Source: Aestuariivivens sediminis
Lineage (GTDB): Bacteria > Bacteroidota > Bacteroidia > Flavobacteriales > Flavobacteriaceae
Length of the DNA stretch: 64,000 nucleotides
Assembly (NCBI RefSeq): GCF_022662105.1
Contig: NZ_JAKMCP010000001.1
Span: 744,001-808,000, forward strand
Direction: 5' to 3'
This document shows, piece by piece, positions 1-9,632 of this stretch. Below the pieces are notes generated by a model. That model ran no database searches, was not told where the DNA came from, and was given only the letters and a program-made list of their open reading frames with translations. Made by a program: the position numbers and the translations under genes. The stretch's first letter is position 1, and every line of letters begins with the position of its first letter.

Positions 1-651
1 TCCCAATATGTCATAAACTGCAGAATTACCAGAATATTCATTTTGTGCTTCATCCATTCCAATTCGGTTAACCCCAATACAATAACACATGTTTTCTATA
101 GCTCGAGCCTTGAGTAAGATATCCCATGCCTGAATTCTTGGTTTGGGCCAATTGGCCACATACAGTAAGACATCATACTCCTCAACATTCCTAGACCAGA
201 CAGGAAAACGTAAATCATAACATATTAATGGGCATAGTTTCCAGCCCCTATATTCAACTATTAGTTTTTTATGTCCGGCCTTATATACCCGATCCTCATC
301 AGCTAAAGTAAAAGTATGTCTTTTATCGTAGTAATGCAGATCTCCCGATGGCTCGGCGAATATCAACCTGTTATAGAATTTGTCATTTTCCAAAACAATA
401 AGACTTCCAACAATGGCAGATCCTGTTTTATCCGCTTTTTTTTGCATCCAGGCCACCGTCTCGCCCTCCATGGTTTCGGCAACTTTTGAGGCATTCATAG
501 TAAATCCGGTTGAGAACATTTCTGGAAGTACGATAACATCAACTTCTTCCGTAATGGTTTTAATTTTTTCTGAAAAAAGTTTTCTGTTTTTTTTTGGATT
601 CTCCCAAATCAAATCAGATTGAATACAAGCTATTTTTAATTGTTCTTGCAT
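1..651 (-). CDS. omega-amidase / nitrilase-family C-N hydrolase (C-terminus cut by window edge)
   Basis: Reads from ATG at 651 off the left edge, so only the N-terminal two thirds (about 217 residues) is present. The nitrilase triad is visible: Glu in VLPEMFSTGF, Lys in YYDKRHTF and Cys in LICYDLRFP. This is the YafV/Nit2-like branch, which hydrolyses alpha-ketoglutaramate or alpha-ketosuccinamate. The gene starts two bases after the stop of the upstream methionine aminotransferase, so the two are almost certainly co-transcribed. That pairing is the usual glutamine transaminase/omega-amidase arrangement in methionine salvage, where the amidase removes the transaminated amide product and pulls the reaction forward. 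No lesion is seen in the visible part. A general carbon-nitrogen hydrolase of other specificity cannot be excluded. Confidence 0.9.
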   Translation of the reverse strand, partial: MQEQLKIACIQSDLIWENPKKNRKLFSEKIKTITEEVDVIVLPEMFSTGFTMNASKVAETMEGETVAWMQKKADKTGSAIVGSLIVLENDKFYNRLIFAEPSGDLHYYDKRHTFTLADEDRVYKAGHKKLIVEYRGWKLCPLICYDLRFPVWSRNVEEYDVLLYVANWPKPRIQAWDILLKARAIENMCYCIGVNRIGMDEAQNEYSGNSAVYDILG

Positions 652-653
652 GA

Positions 654-1796
654 TTAAATGGTGTTTAAAATTTCTGCTGCCCGCTTTAAGGTATCATCCT
701 TCTTTGCAAAACAAAACCGAAGTATTTTTTTATCCATGTGGTTAGTATTAAAAACCGATAATGGAATTGATGCTATACCAGACCTAATGGTTAAACGCCT
801 GGCATAATCCACATCGTACTCCTCTGTAATTTGAGAATAATCCAATACCTGAAAATACGTGCCTTTTGACGGCTTAAACCTAAACCTTGAGTCCTGAATT
901 AAACTTAGGAATAAATCGCGCTTCTTTTGATAAAACAATGCTAATTCCAAATAGTGTTTAGGCTCTTGCATATAATCCGCTATTCCCTTTTGGGTTGGAT
1001 GGTGGACACAAAACACATTAAATTGGTGTACCTGCATGAACAAATCCATTAGTTCCTTTGGGGCGCAACAATAGCCTATACGCCACCCTGTATTATGAAA
1101 TGTTTTACAAAAAGAGGACACCACAAAACTTCTTGACTTTAAATCTGCAAAAAGACATGCACTTTGATGCTTTTCACCGTCATAAATCATATGTTCGTAA
1201 ACCTCATCACTTAACACAATAATGTTGGTGTTTTTAGTGAGTTTTTGTAAATTCAGCATATCGTCTTTCGAAAATACGGTTCCTGATGGATTGTGCGGCG
1301 TGTTAATAATAATCATTTTGGTCCGTGAACTCAATTTTTCCCTTACTGCATTCCAATTGACTTCAAAATCCGGAGCTTCCAACTGCACTGTAATTGGTTT
1401 ACCACCATTTAATTTAACTGCAGGTTCATAACTGTCGTAAGCTGGTTCAAAAATAATCACTTCATCATCTAATCTTACAAACGTATTGATGATGGTGAAA
1501 ATGGCTTGGGTTGCCCCAGCGGTAACGGTTATTTCGTTCTCTGGGTGATATTCAGTTTGATATAATAACTCCATTTTTTTAGCAATAGCTATTCGAAGCT
1601 CAAGATTTCCATACATGGGTGCATATTGGTTATACCCTGAATTCATGGCCTTACAGACCAAATCGCTCAGCTTCGGATCACCTCCAAAATCCGGAAAGCC
1701 TTGTGATAAATTTATGGCATTATGCGCCTTGGCCAATGCACTCATAATCGTGAAAATTGTAGTTCCTACATGGGGAAGTTTAGAGGCATGTTGCAT
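654..1796 (-). CDS. methionine aminotransferase (PLP-dependent, class I/II)
   Basis: A 380-residue fold-type I aminotransferase, full length for the family. Visible marks are NPSGT (about 169-173), SDEVYEH (about 196-202) and the PLP lysine K231 in SSFCKTFHNTGWR. It resembles YbdL/KAT-type enzymes that transaminate methionine (or aromatic amino acids) with 2-oxo acids. The omega-amidase gene follows after two bases on the same strand, which supports a role in recycling 4-methylthio-2-oxobutyrate to methionine with glutamine or asparagine as donor. The ATG at 1796 is followed directly by conserved sequence. The upstream side is a long gene-free stretch, so the promoter should lie there, but I do not see a clear TAnnTTTG box close to the start. 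Confidence 0.93.
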   Translation of the reverse strand: MQHASKLPHVGTTIFTIMSALAKAHNAINLSQGFPDFGGDPKLSDLVCKAMNSGYNQYAPMYGNLELRIAIAKKMELLYQTEYHPENEITVTAGATQAIFTIINTFVRLDDEVIIFEPAYDSYEPAVKLNGGKPITVQLEAPDFEVNWNAVREKLSSRTKMIIINTPHNPSGTVFSKDDMLNLQKLTKNTNIIVLSDEVYEHMIYDGEKHQSACLFADLKSRSFVVSSFCKTFHNTGWRIGYCCAPKELMDLFMQVHQFNVFCVHHPTQKGIADYMQEPKHYLELALFYQKKRDLFLSLIQDSRFRFKPSKGTYFQVLDYSQITEEYDVDYARRLTIRSGIASIPLSVFNTNHMDKKILRFCFAKKDDTLKRAAEILNTI

Positions 1797-2355
1797 AAAA
1801 AAACATTAATAATCTATACCCCCTAATTTAGTAAGTAAATCTTGTTTGTAGGTTCTTACTATCGAAATTTTATTGGATTTTATAAACAGTGCATTACCGG
1901 AAAAGTTAGAGCAATAAATATGAAAACATAGAATCCATGCTATTTCCTTAAGACAAAATATGTGAGCAACATCAAATGATTTAAATAAACGATAGCCAAA
2001 AGTATGGGGACGGACTAAGGAAAAGATTGTCTTTACCGTGGTATTCAGGAAACAAGTAAAGTGATACGAATACGAATAACACCTAAAACAAGATTTGCAC
2101 CTATACTTGTGAGATAGGTTTTCTACTCAAATTAGACATAATTTGAACATGCCCAAAAAAACTAAAATACTTAAAAGACGATGAACCAAATGGCTTATAA
2201 AGATTCCAAACAGTACGTTTACCATTCTATAAACATGAATTAAAAAAGGCATTGGTATGTTCTACCTAGCACCCGGATATATTTTCAAACCAAATATCCT
2301 CAACTTAAAAATGAATGATGGAGTAAAGGCTTCTAACCTTAACACAATGGTTACC
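1797..2355. other. 559-bp intergenic region without recognisable gene
   Basis: This is the longest gene-free gap in the window. Neither strand holds a convincing reading frame, tRNA or known RNA motif. A small inverted repeat, ACCTAT/ATAGGT, lies at about 2099-2119 with no T-tract. The gap must contain the promoter of the aminotransferase/omega-amidase pair and the 3' end of the L-2-hydroxyglutarate oxidase transcript, but I cannot place either. It could be the remains of a decayed gene. I see no surviving protein similarity. Confidence 0.6.
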
Positions 2356-3579
2356 TTATCCCAAATTAAAATATCCTGTTGCCATATCTCGAATGGTATC
2401 TGCAATGGCTAAACATGCTGTTGCTGCTGGTGAAGGTGCATTGATTACATGAATACTTTTTTGGTGGTATATAATTTTGAAATCCTCTTCCATGGTCCCG
2501 TCTTCCTTTAACAACATGGCCCTTACTCCAGATCTACCGGGTTCAATATCCTTAAGACTTAATGAAGGTATTAAACGTTGAAGCGTAGATAAGAAGCGCT
2601 TCTTAGAAAATGCTCTTTGATATTCGTTAATTGCAAATCTACCATGGTTAAACAATAAATTCCATGTTCCTGAATACGTTAACGCATCATAGGTATCCTT
2701 AAAATTAAAATCTTTTTTTCCATAACCCTCCCGTTTAAAAGTCAAAACTGCGTTGGGCCCACACTCAACATCACCATGAATCATTCTGGTAAAGTGCACC
2801 CCTAAAAAAGGAAAGGCCGGGTTAGGCAAAGGATAAATTAAATGTTTAACTTTGGTTTTGGCTGACTCCGATAATTTATAATAATCCCCCCTAAATCCGA
2901 CAATCCGTTCTTTAAGGTAAACATGATCTTTTTTTGCTAATCGGTCCGACTCAAGGCCTCCAGAAAATATAATATGATTAACCTGATATTTGTTTTTTGT
3001 TGTCACGACTATTGAAGTATTGGAACCATGGTTAACAGCCTTCACTTCTTCTCCAAACACCAACTTACTCTTAGGTTGCCTGCCTAGTACTAATTTGGCC
3101 AACATATTTGTAACATCAGAAAAATCAATAACTCCGGTACAGGGGACCCAAATGCCTCCTATGCTTTTTACAAAAGGTTCAATATCGGCTAATTGGTTAG
3201 CCGATATTTTTTCAATACCTTCTGTGTTATTGGCCATACCGTTTTTAAAAATCCGCTCCAAACGGGGCAATTCTTCTGTATCAACTGCGGCTACAACTTT
3301 TCCACAGATGTCGTGCTTTATATTATACTTTTTTGCGAAATCTACTAACTGTCTTCTACCGTTAACACAGTTTTTAGCTTTGGATGAACCCGGTTTGTAG
3401 TACAAACCTGAATGAATAACACCTGAATTGTTACCCGTTTGATGCGCTGCTAATTGATCTTCCTTTTCAATAAGAATAATTCTGAAGTGTGGATATTTTA
3501 ATTGAAGTTTATAAGCTGTTGCAACACCTATTATCCCTCCACCTACAATCCCGATATCATATCTTTTTTTTAAACTCAA
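2356..3579 (-). CDS. lhgO: L-2-hydroxyglutarate oxidase
   Basis: A 407-residue FAD-dependent oxidoreductase of the DAO family. The dinucleotide motif GIVGGGIIG is at residues 9-17. The family signature HQTGNNSGVIHSGLYYKPGS follows at about 45-64, and a C-terminal GRSGVRA precedes the NAPSPAATACLAIA end. The enzyme oxidises L-2-hydroxyglutarate, a side product of central metabolism, to 2-oxoglutarate and usually feeds electrons to the membrane quinone pool. It ends next to the large gene-free stretch and starts 12 bases after the stop of the MutS-family gene on the same strand, so the two may share a transcript. There is no obvious functional link between them. Length and motifs look intact. 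Confidence 0.93.
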   Translation of the reverse strand: MSLKKRYDIGIVGGGIIGVATAYKLQLKYPHFRIILIEKEDQLAAHQTGNNSGVIHSGLYYKPGSSKAKNCVNGRRQLVDFAKKYNIKHDICGKVVAAVDTEELPRLERIFKNGMANNTEGIEKISANQLADIEPFVKSIGGIWVPCTGVIDFSDVTNMLAKLVLGRQPKSKLVFGEEVKAVNHGSNTSIVVTTKNKYQVNHIIFSGGLESDRLAKKDHVYLKERIVGFRGDYYKLSESAKTKVKHLIYPLPNPAFPFLGVHFTRMIHGDVECGPNAVLTFKREGYGKKDFNFKDTYDALTYSGTWNLLFNHGRFAINEYQRAFSKKRFLSTLQRLIPSLSLKDIEPGRSGVRAMLLKEDGTMEEDFKIIYHQKSIHVINAPSPAATACLAIADTIRDMATGYFNLG

Positions 3580-3591
3580 AATGCACGTTAT

Positions 3592-5358
3592 TTAAACAAT
3601 ATTCATCTTTTTAAGTAAAAAGGATGCATTCATATTTTGGCAAATTCCTGGTTTTAATTTATAATCAAAATACAGTTCCCCATCAATAATCTCGGCATCA
3701 AAAAAGTGATTTTTCACGTCATCCATGTTTTGTGCTGTATCACATAAACTTAAATCATGGGTCGCTATAATTCCCGTTGCATTAGTCGCTACCAATTTTT
3801 CCACAAATTTTCTTGAACCAATAGCCTTATCAGTACTGTTGGTGCCTTTTAAAATTTCATCCAACACAATGAAATAAGGTTCTTTTTCTATGGCATCTAC
3901 TATGCACTTTAAACGCGCTAACTCCGAAAAAAAATACGAACTGTCATCGGTCAATGAATCTGAAGTCCTCATACTGGTGATGAGCTTTATGGGGCAATAG
4001 GAGCTTTTTTTTGCACATACCGGTAATCCCATATTAGCCATAACTATATGTAAAGATACTGTTCTTAAAAACGTACTTTTTCCAGCCATGTTGGCCCCGG
4101 TAACAATAAAAAATTGTTCTTCATGGATGGTTAAATTACTATCCACCCGCTTGGCCTTATCCAATAATGGATGTCCTAAATCTTCAGCGCTAAGAATTGG
4201 TCCATCGGTTCTAATATCAGGAAAAACATACTCAGAATGATTAAACGTATAATTCCCAAGCGTGTTGTAGGTATCAAAAAATGACACCACTTCGAACCAG
4301 TCCTGTAATTTATGGGCATATTGATATATCCAATGATCAATTTTATAACTATTCCTGATATCATTGAGAAAATAGCCATTACCAAAAATAGCACCAATTA
4401 AATTATTTCTATTATCTAAAGCATCCAAATATTTTGATAACTTATTAAATATAGCGGATGCCCTTTCATTCTGCGACTGGATTTTTTTCTGCTTTTGCCT
4501 TAATAAAGCGGAAGAAAAGGATTCATTTTCGATAAATTCCAAAAGCAGGGCGTATTGTTTAAAGGTTTCCCTCGTCTTATCTGAATTTAAGGCCAATACA
4601 TTAATTTTCTTTACATACCACCCCGTGATTACCAAACCTATAAGAAGCCAATTGGCCAATAGAAGAGGACTTCCAATAATTTGCAATGCTGTTAATACTA
4701 TTATTATTACGGAAAATATACTGAATACAGCAGGCAACCAATGCATAGCTTTGGGCAGAAATGGTCTATGGTTTTTCAACCAAGTAATAATGTCATGCGC
4801 TGGGGTTTGAATCTCTACTAAACTTGAAGTCGCCTGATAGAATTGACGCCATTTCGGTTTATTACTCAGCTCCTTAATAGCCTCCTGCCTTAAAACAATT
4901 TCTTCAATATGGTTAGCCTTTAAAGCACTAGCCAATTGATCTGTCCCCTCTTTAATTGAGGTTCGGTTTACAAATTGAAAAAAGGAACCGCGTCCAAAAA
5001 GATCAATATCTGAACTATAAAAATGATCGGTGTTTTCATAGTCCAGGCCTGTATCACGATGATGGAAATTCCCTGAAGCAATGTTAAGTTCCTCCTCATT
5101 AATAGCTACCAAAACCTCATTTAACCTATGCAAACGTTTTAAATCAGTATATTTTGAGAGCAAGACCAGAAAGACACTAGTGCCTGCCAAACCTATAAAA
5201 AGGGAAACATGCCATTGCTGGAAGGTCAAGTAAACACCTATAACCGAGATTAAAAATACAATCACTCGATACATACTGAACAAGGTCATTTTTTTATATA
5301 TCCGTTTTGATTCTATTTGATATTTTGAAACCTGCTCGTGATAATATGATAAAGACAT
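3592..5358 (-). CDS. membrane-anchored MutS-family ATPase
   Basis: About 588 residues. The C-terminal third is a MutS domain V ATPase: Walker A GANMAGKST at about 421-429, and Walker B with following residues in FIVLDEILKGTNSTDKAIGS. The N-terminal half has two hydrophobic hairpins, at about 31-68 and 204-248, that should anchor the protein in the inner membrane. The mismatch-recognition and clamp domains of MutS are not recognisable, nor is the Smr domain of MutS2. I chose ATG at 5358. The frame extends to a TTG at 5394, but that lies in the T-tract side of the upstream gene's terminator. Such MutS-related membrane ATPases are common in Bacteroidota and their function is not established, so naming it mutS would mislead. 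Confidence 0.88.
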   Translation of the reverse strand: MSLSYYHEQVSKYQIESKRIYKKMTLFSMYRVIVFLISVIGVYLTFQQWHVSLFIGLAGTSVFLVLLSKYTDLKRLHRLNEVLVAINEEELNIASGNFHHRDTGLDYENTDHFYSSDIDLFGRGSFFQFVNRTSIKEGTDQLASALKANHIEEIVLRQEAIKELSNKPKWRQFYQATSSLVEIQTPAHDIITWLKNHRPFLPKAMHWLPAVFSIFSVIIIVLTALQIIGSPLLLANWLLIGLVITGWYVKKINVLALNSDKTRETFKQYALLLEFIENESFSSALLRQKQKKIQSQNERASAIFNKLSKYLDALDNRNNLIGAIFGNGYFLNDIRNSYKIDHWIYQYAHKLQDWFEVVSFFDTYNTLGNYTFNHSEYVFPDIRTDGPILSAEDLGHPLLDKAKRVDSNLTIHEEQFFIVTGANMAGKSTFLRTVSLHIVMANMGLPVCAKKSSYCPIKLITSMRTSDSLTDDSSYFFSELARLKCIVDAIEKEPYFIVLDEILKGTNSTDKAIGSRKFVEKLVATNATGIIATHDLSLCDTAQNMDDVKNHFFDAEIIDGELYFDYKLKPGICQNMNASFLLKKMNIV

Positions 5359-5391
5359 ACACTGCCAAAATTTTAATAAATGGTAAAGAAA

Positions 5392-5421
5392 CAAAAAAGC
5401 CCTGAAACAATTTCAGGGCTT
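5392..5421 (-). terminator. intrinsic terminator after the zinc metallopeptidase
   Basis: A ten-base-pair inverted repeat (AGCCCTGAAA / TTTCAGGGCT, 5398-5407 and 5411-5420) has a three-base loop and is followed on the minus strand by a T-rich tract. It lies 23 bases past the metallopeptidase stop and just before the MutS-family start, separating the two transcripts. Confidence 0.8.
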
Positions 5422-5443
5422 ATGTATCTTTTTTAATGCATCA

Positions 5444-6139
5444 TTAATCTCGTCCTCCGAACACTTGGAATGCCCAATACAATAAATTGGCCAAGGCTCC
5501 AATTGCTGCAACCAAATAAGTCCTGGCTGCCCATTTTAAGGCGTCCTCAGAACCTTCATATTCTTGTTGAGATACCATATTCTTATTTTTTAACCAAGCT
5601 AAGGCTCGGTTACTGGCATCATATTCTACGGGTAAGGTAATGAAGCTAAATAGGGTCGCAAAGCCCATAAGCACTACGCCTGCAGCAGCTACCCACCAGC
5701 CTAAACCCATTCCAGCAGCTCCCCCCAGTACCAAACCCCCTATAATCAACCATTGGGACATACCGGAAGACACACTAACCACAGGTACTAAAGTAGACCG
5801 CATTTGCAGCCAGCTATAAGCTTTAGCATGTTGCACTGCATGACCACATTCGTGTGCTGCAACTGCTGCTGCCGCAGCATTTCGCTGATTATAAACTGCT
5901 TCACTTAAATTCACGGTCTTATTTTTCGGGTTATAATGATCCGTTAATCGACCCGGTGTCGAAATAACCTCAACATCATATATCCCGTGATCGGATAACA
6001 TTTTTTCTGCAATTTCGCGACCATTCATTCCGTTGCGTAAATGAATTTTTGAGTATTTTTCGAATTTTCGTTTTAACTTACTGCTAACAGCCCAACTTAC
6101 TAGGGCGATGGCTCCAATTATGATATAATATCCTAACAT
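5444..6139 (-). CDS. neutral zinc metallopeptidase, YugP family
   Basis: A 231-residue membrane protein of the Zn_peptidase_2 (YugP) family. An N-terminal membrane segment (about 2-18) is followed by a soluble part carrying the zinc-protease motif HECGH at 96-100. Further hydrophobic segments at about 118-140 and 143-170 are rich in glycine and alanine, and a last one lies at about 208-226. The conserved LPVEYDASNRALAWL after the membrane region is typical. Substrates are not known. It is a single-gene unit: a strong terminator follows and the SemiSWEET gene lies 76 bases upstream on the same strand. All features expected of an active family member are present. Confidence 0.9.
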   Translation of the reverse strand: MLGYYIIIGAIALVSWAVSSKLKRKFEKYSKIHLRNGMNGREIAEKMLSDHGIYDVEVISTPGRLTDHYNPKNKTVNLSEAVYNQRNAAAAAVAAHECGHAVQHAKAYSWLQMRSTLVPVVSVSSGMSQWLIIGGLVLGGAAGMGLGWWVAAAGVVLMGFATLFSFITLPVEYDASNRALAWLKNKNMVSQQEYEGSEDALKWAARTYLVAAIGALANLLYWAFQVFGGRD

Positions 6140-6215
6140 ATTTCTTAATTTTAAACTGTATTCATAATAACAATAACCGCACCAATAAAAAAGGGTGAAA
6201 GTTTGTCAGTACTTT

Positions 6216-6476
6216 TTATTTATTACTATACCTTATTTTGAAATAAATCAATAAAAATGATGACATTAATGTTATCCCATTAGCAAATATCATGGCTAAA
6301 CTTGGTTTTAAAATACCGTAAACCAACCATGCCATTATACCAATAAAAAACAGGAACAACATAGGCAAGGACAAACCACTAACGTCTTTGGTTATCCATG
6401 TTTTGTACACTTGAGGTAAAAAAGCAGAGGTGGCTAACACGGCTGCAATAAATCCGATAATTTCTATATCATTCAT
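6216..6476 (-). CDS. SemiSWEET / PQ-loop small sugar transporter
   Basis: An 86-residue protein made of one triple-helix bundle. Helix 1 carries the PQ motif (TSAFLPQVYKTWITKDVSG, about 17-35), and two more hydrophobic helices follow at about 37-56 and 61-80. This matches bacterial SemiSWEETs, which dimerise to form a small sugar channel or transporter. The substrate cannot be predicted. It sits between leuS (upstream, 49 bases) and the zinc peptidase on the same strand. The short gap suggests it may be read through from leuS, but there is no functional link. Confidence 0.88.
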   Translation of the reverse strand: MNDIEIIGFIAAVLATSAFLPQVYKTWITKDVSGLSLPMLFLFFIGIMAWLVYGILKPSLAMIFANGITLMSSFLLIYFKIRYSNK

Positions 6477-6525
6477 GGATGATTTAACTTTTCCTTACAA
6501 TCCTTTGGTGATTAATTAAAAACCC

Positions 6526-9480
6526 TTAACCTACTATATTAACAATTTTTCCGGGAACAACAATCACTTTTTTAGGGGTACGCCCATTGAGTTGTTCCTG
6601 TGTCTTTTCATTTGCTAAAACGACTTCTTCAATGGCCTCTTTACTCATGTCCAATGGCAATTCCATAGTAAAGCGCATTTTTCCATTAAATGAAATCGGG
6701 TAATTTTTAGTGCTTTCCATTACATGGCTTTCATCAAATTTTGGAAAAAGGGCCGTTGAAATAGACTCTTTATGACTAAGAGCCTCCCATAATTCTTCAG
6801 CTATATGTGGTGCATACGGTGAAATTAATATCAGTAATGGTTCCAAAATGTCTTTACTGTTACACTTTTGGGCAGTCAGTTCATTAACAGCAATCATGAA
6901 GGTGGATACTGTAGTGTTAAACGAAAAATTCTCGATATCTTCCTGTACCTTTTTAATGGTTTTATGGAGCGTCTTCAAACTCGCTTTTGATGGTTCTCTA
7001 TCTTTTACTTTAAATCCCTGGTCATCGAAATATAATTTCCATAGTTTTTTTAGAAAACTGTGCACCCCTGAAATCCCTGCCGTGTTCCATGGTTTATATT
7101 GCTCTAACGGTCCCAAGAACATCTCATATAAGCGTAGGCTATCTGCTCCATATTGTTCACATATTTCATCCGGATTAACAACATTATATTTGGACTTGGA
7201 CATTTTTTCCACGTCTCGCTTTACTTTAAATGTCCCATCTTCTTCAGTAATAAAATCTGCATTTTTGAATTCTGGTCGCCAGATTTTAAAAGCCTCAATA
7301 TCCAGCTCATCCGAAGCATTTACTAAAGAAACATCAACATGCATTTCATATAAATCAAGAAACTTTGCATCTTTCAAGTTAGTATCACCAAGATGTTTTT
7401 CAACTATCTCCTTATAGTTAACAACATCTTTTTCCTGAATTGCAACATAAAATTTTTGATTTAATTCAGGTGAACTAATAATAGTGTAATGCACAAATGC
7501 ACTCGTTCCCAAAATCATCCCTTGATTAATCAGTTTTTTGGCATATTCATCGTGTGGGACTAACCCTAAATCAAACATAAACTTTTGCCAAAATCGGGAA
7601 TACAATAAATGTCCCGTGGCATGTTCACTCCCTCCAATATATAAATCGACCTGCCGCCAATAGTTAACGGCCTCCTGCGAGAAGATTTCCTGCTCATTAT
7701 GAGGGTCCATATAACGGTTAAAATATTGTGAACTTCCTGCCCATCCCGGCATAGTGTTCAACTCCAAAGGATAAACACCGTTATGCGACTCCATGTCAGG
7801 CGCTCCTCCCTTTGTTGAAATGATAAGATCATTAGAAACAACTTTGTTGTTTTTAGTGTCCCAGGACCAAAATGTCGCATTCCCTAGTGGGGGTTCTCCC
7901 GTTTCAGTAGGGAGATACTTTTCAACTTCAGGTAAGGTTAATGGTAAGTATTGCTCATCTATCATTTGCGGCATGCCATTGACGTAATACACAGGAAAGG
8001 GTTCACCCCAGTACCGCTGACGGCTAAATACGGCATCACGCAATCGATAATTGATTTTGCCTTCTCCATGCCCTATCTTTTCAAGTTCTTCAATCACTTT
8101 TCGGGTTGCCTCTTTAAAATTTAAACCGTTTAGGAAACCACTATTGGCTATAATGGTACGCTCTTTATCTGCAAATGCTTCTTCAGAAATATCGATATCC
8201 TTAAAAATATTGGGTATTGGAATATTAAAATGCTTTGCAAAATCATAATCCCGTTGATCACCACATGGTACACTCATGACCGCTCCGGTTCCATAACCCG
8301 CCAATACATAATCCCCAATCCAAATGGGAATGGGTTCCTTTGTAAAGGGGTGTTCGGCATAAGCGCCTGTAAATACCCCTGTTATGGTCTTCACATCGGC
8401 CATTCTATCACGCTCACTGCGTTTTGCTGTTGCCTCAATATAGGCCTCAACTTCAACTTTCTGTTCAGGAGTAGTTATCTGGGAAACAAGTTCATGCTCT
8501 GGTGCCAAGGTCATAAAGCTCACGCCAAAAATAGTATCAGGTCTCGTAGTGAATACCGCTATTTTATGAGAGCCATTGATTGGGTGCCGAGTAGCATTTG
8601 GAATGACATTAAACGTCACACTCGCACCAACTGATTTCCCAATCCAATTCCGCTGACTTTCTTTTAGAGAATCGGTCCAGTCTATAGTTTCCAACCCTTG
8701 AAGCAACCGTTCAGCATAGGCCGAAATACGCATGCTCCATTGGGTCATTTTTTTACGGATAACAGGATGCCCACCACGCTCGGAAACACCATTGACAATT
8801 TCATCATTTGCCAATACAGTTCCCAAAGCAGGACACCAGTTTACTTCAGTTTCCGCTAAATAAGTCAATCGGTATTGTAATAATATTCGCTGCTGTTCTT
8901 CAGAGGAAAAAGCTTTCCAATCTTTAGCGGTAAACAATGGCACATTATCATCGCAAGCAGCTTTAACAGTAATATTACCTTCTGACTCGAAAATGTTGAT
9001 CAATTCTGAAATATTCTCAGCTTTATCATGCGCCTTATTATACCATGAATTGAACAATTGAATGAAAATCCATTGAGTCCATTTATAATATTTAGGATCT
9101 GAGGTCCGTACTTCACGTGACCAATCGAACGAAAAACCGATCTGGTCCAATTGCCTACGATATGTTTTAATGTTTTCTTCGGTGGTAATAGCAGGATGCT
9201 GTCCTGTTTGTATGGCATACTGCTCCGCAGGGAGACCAAAACTATCATAACCCTGTGGATGCAACACATTAAAACCTTGATGGCGCTTATAACGAGCATA
9301 TATATCGGAAGCAATGTATCCCAAAGGATGTCCTACGTGCAATCCTGCTCCACTCGGATAAGGGAACATATCTAATACGTAATATTTAGGTTTATCGGAA
9401 TTATTTTCAGCTTTAAACGTTTGGTTTTTAGCCCAGTAATCTTGCCATTTCTGCTCGATTGTGTTAAAATCGTATTTCAT
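6526..9480 (-). CDS. leuS: leucyl-tRNA synthetase
   Basis: A 984-residue class Ia synthetase that charges tRNA-Leu. The HIGH-type motif lies in PYPSGAGLHVGHPLGY (about 41-56), the editing domain contains FTTRPDTIFGVSFM, and the second signature is KMSKSKYN at about 760. It is longer than the E. coli enzyme. The extra length lies partly in an insert after residue 150 and mostly between the LINQGMILG segment and KMSKS, as in other Bacteroidota LeuRS. A TAnnTTTG box lies about 28 bases upstream of the ATG. The longest antisense frames in this stretch are shadows. Nothing suggests damage. Confidence 0.97.
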   Translation of the reverse strand: MKYDFNTIEQKWQDYWAKNQTFKAENNSDKPKYYVLDMFPYPSGAGLHVGHPLGYIASDIYARYKRHQGFNVLHPQGYDSFGLPAEQYAIQTGQHPAITTEENIKTYRRQLDQIGFSFDWSREVRTSDPKYYKWTQWIFIQLFNSWYNKAHDKAENISELINIFESEGNITVKAACDDNVPLFTAKDWKAFSSEEQQRILLQYRLTYLAETEVNWCPALGTVLANDEIVNGVSERGGHPVIRKKMTQWSMRISAYAERLLQGLETIDWTDSLKESQRNWIGKSVGASVTFNVIPNATRHPINGSHKIAVFTTRPDTIFGVSFMTLAPEHELVSQITTPEQKVEVEAYIEATAKRSERDRMADVKTITGVFTGAYAEHPFTKEPIPIWIGDYVLAGYGTGAVMSVPCGDQRDYDFAKHFNIPIPNIFKDIDISEEAFADKERTIIANSGFLNGLNFKEATRKVIEELEKIGHGEGKINYRLRDAVFSRQRYWGEPFPVYYVNGMPQMIDEQYLPLTLPEVEKYLPTETGEPPLGNATFWSWDTKNNKVVSNDLIISTKGGAPDMESHNGVYPLELNTMPGWAGSSQYFNRYMDPHNEQEIFSQEAVNYWRQVDLYIGGSEHATGHLLYSRFWQKFMFDLGLVPHDEYAKKLINQGMILGTSAFVHYTIISSPELNQKFYVAIQEKDVVNYKEIVEKHLGDTNLKDAKFLDLYEMHVDVSLVNASDELDIEAFKIWRPEFKNADFITEEDGTFKVKRDVEKMSKSKYNVVNPDEICEQYGADSLRLYEMFLGPLEQYKPWNTAGISGVHSFLKKLWKLYFDDQGFKVKDREPSKASLKTLHKTIKKVQEDIENFSFNTTVSTFMIAVNELTAQKCNSKDILEPLLILISPYAPHIAEELWEALSHKESISTALFPKFDESHVMESTKNYPISFNGKMRFTMELPLDMSKEAIEEVVLANEKTQEQLNGRTPKKVIVVPGKIVNIVG

Positions 9481-9507
9481 CCCTTGTGTTTATACTTTTT
9501 GAAAGCG

Positions 9508-9515
9508 CAAATTTA
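9508..9515 (-). promoter_or_regulatory. Bacteroidota -7 promoter box (TAAATTTG) for leuS
   Basis: Matches the TAnnTTTG core on the minus strand, 28 bases before the leuS ATG at 9480. That gives a predicted leader of about 20 bases. No -33 element is clear. Confidence 0.5.
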
Positions 9516-9600
9516 AGGTTTAAATACCAACTGGAAAACCTTTGGTTTTATTTAATGGATCGATTGTATGGTTAAAACTCAATTTATTCAAGAATAGCAC

Positions 9601-9608
9601 TATTTTTG
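9601..9608 (+). promoter_or_regulatory. Bacteroidota -7 promoter box (TATTTTTG) for the EamA transporter
   Basis: A perfect TAnnTTTG core overlaps the most upstream possible TTG start of the transporter frame. Transcription should begin about 7 bases further on, so translation must start at a later codon. Confidence 0.55.
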
Positions 9609-9632
9609 CTTTATCTTAAAACCCTAATCCTG

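Noticed and set aside
380-622. 80-residue plus-strand frame near the left edge
   Set aside because: Antisense to the omega-amidase gene, whose catalytic triad is readable on the minus strand.
5359-5394. Upstream TTG start for the MutS-family gene
   Set aside because: It would start in the T-tract of the preceding terminator. ATG 5358 is better placed.
6848-7417. 189-residue plus-strand frame
   Set aside because: It lies fully inside leuS on the opposite strand, has no recognisable motif, and leuS is unambiguous.
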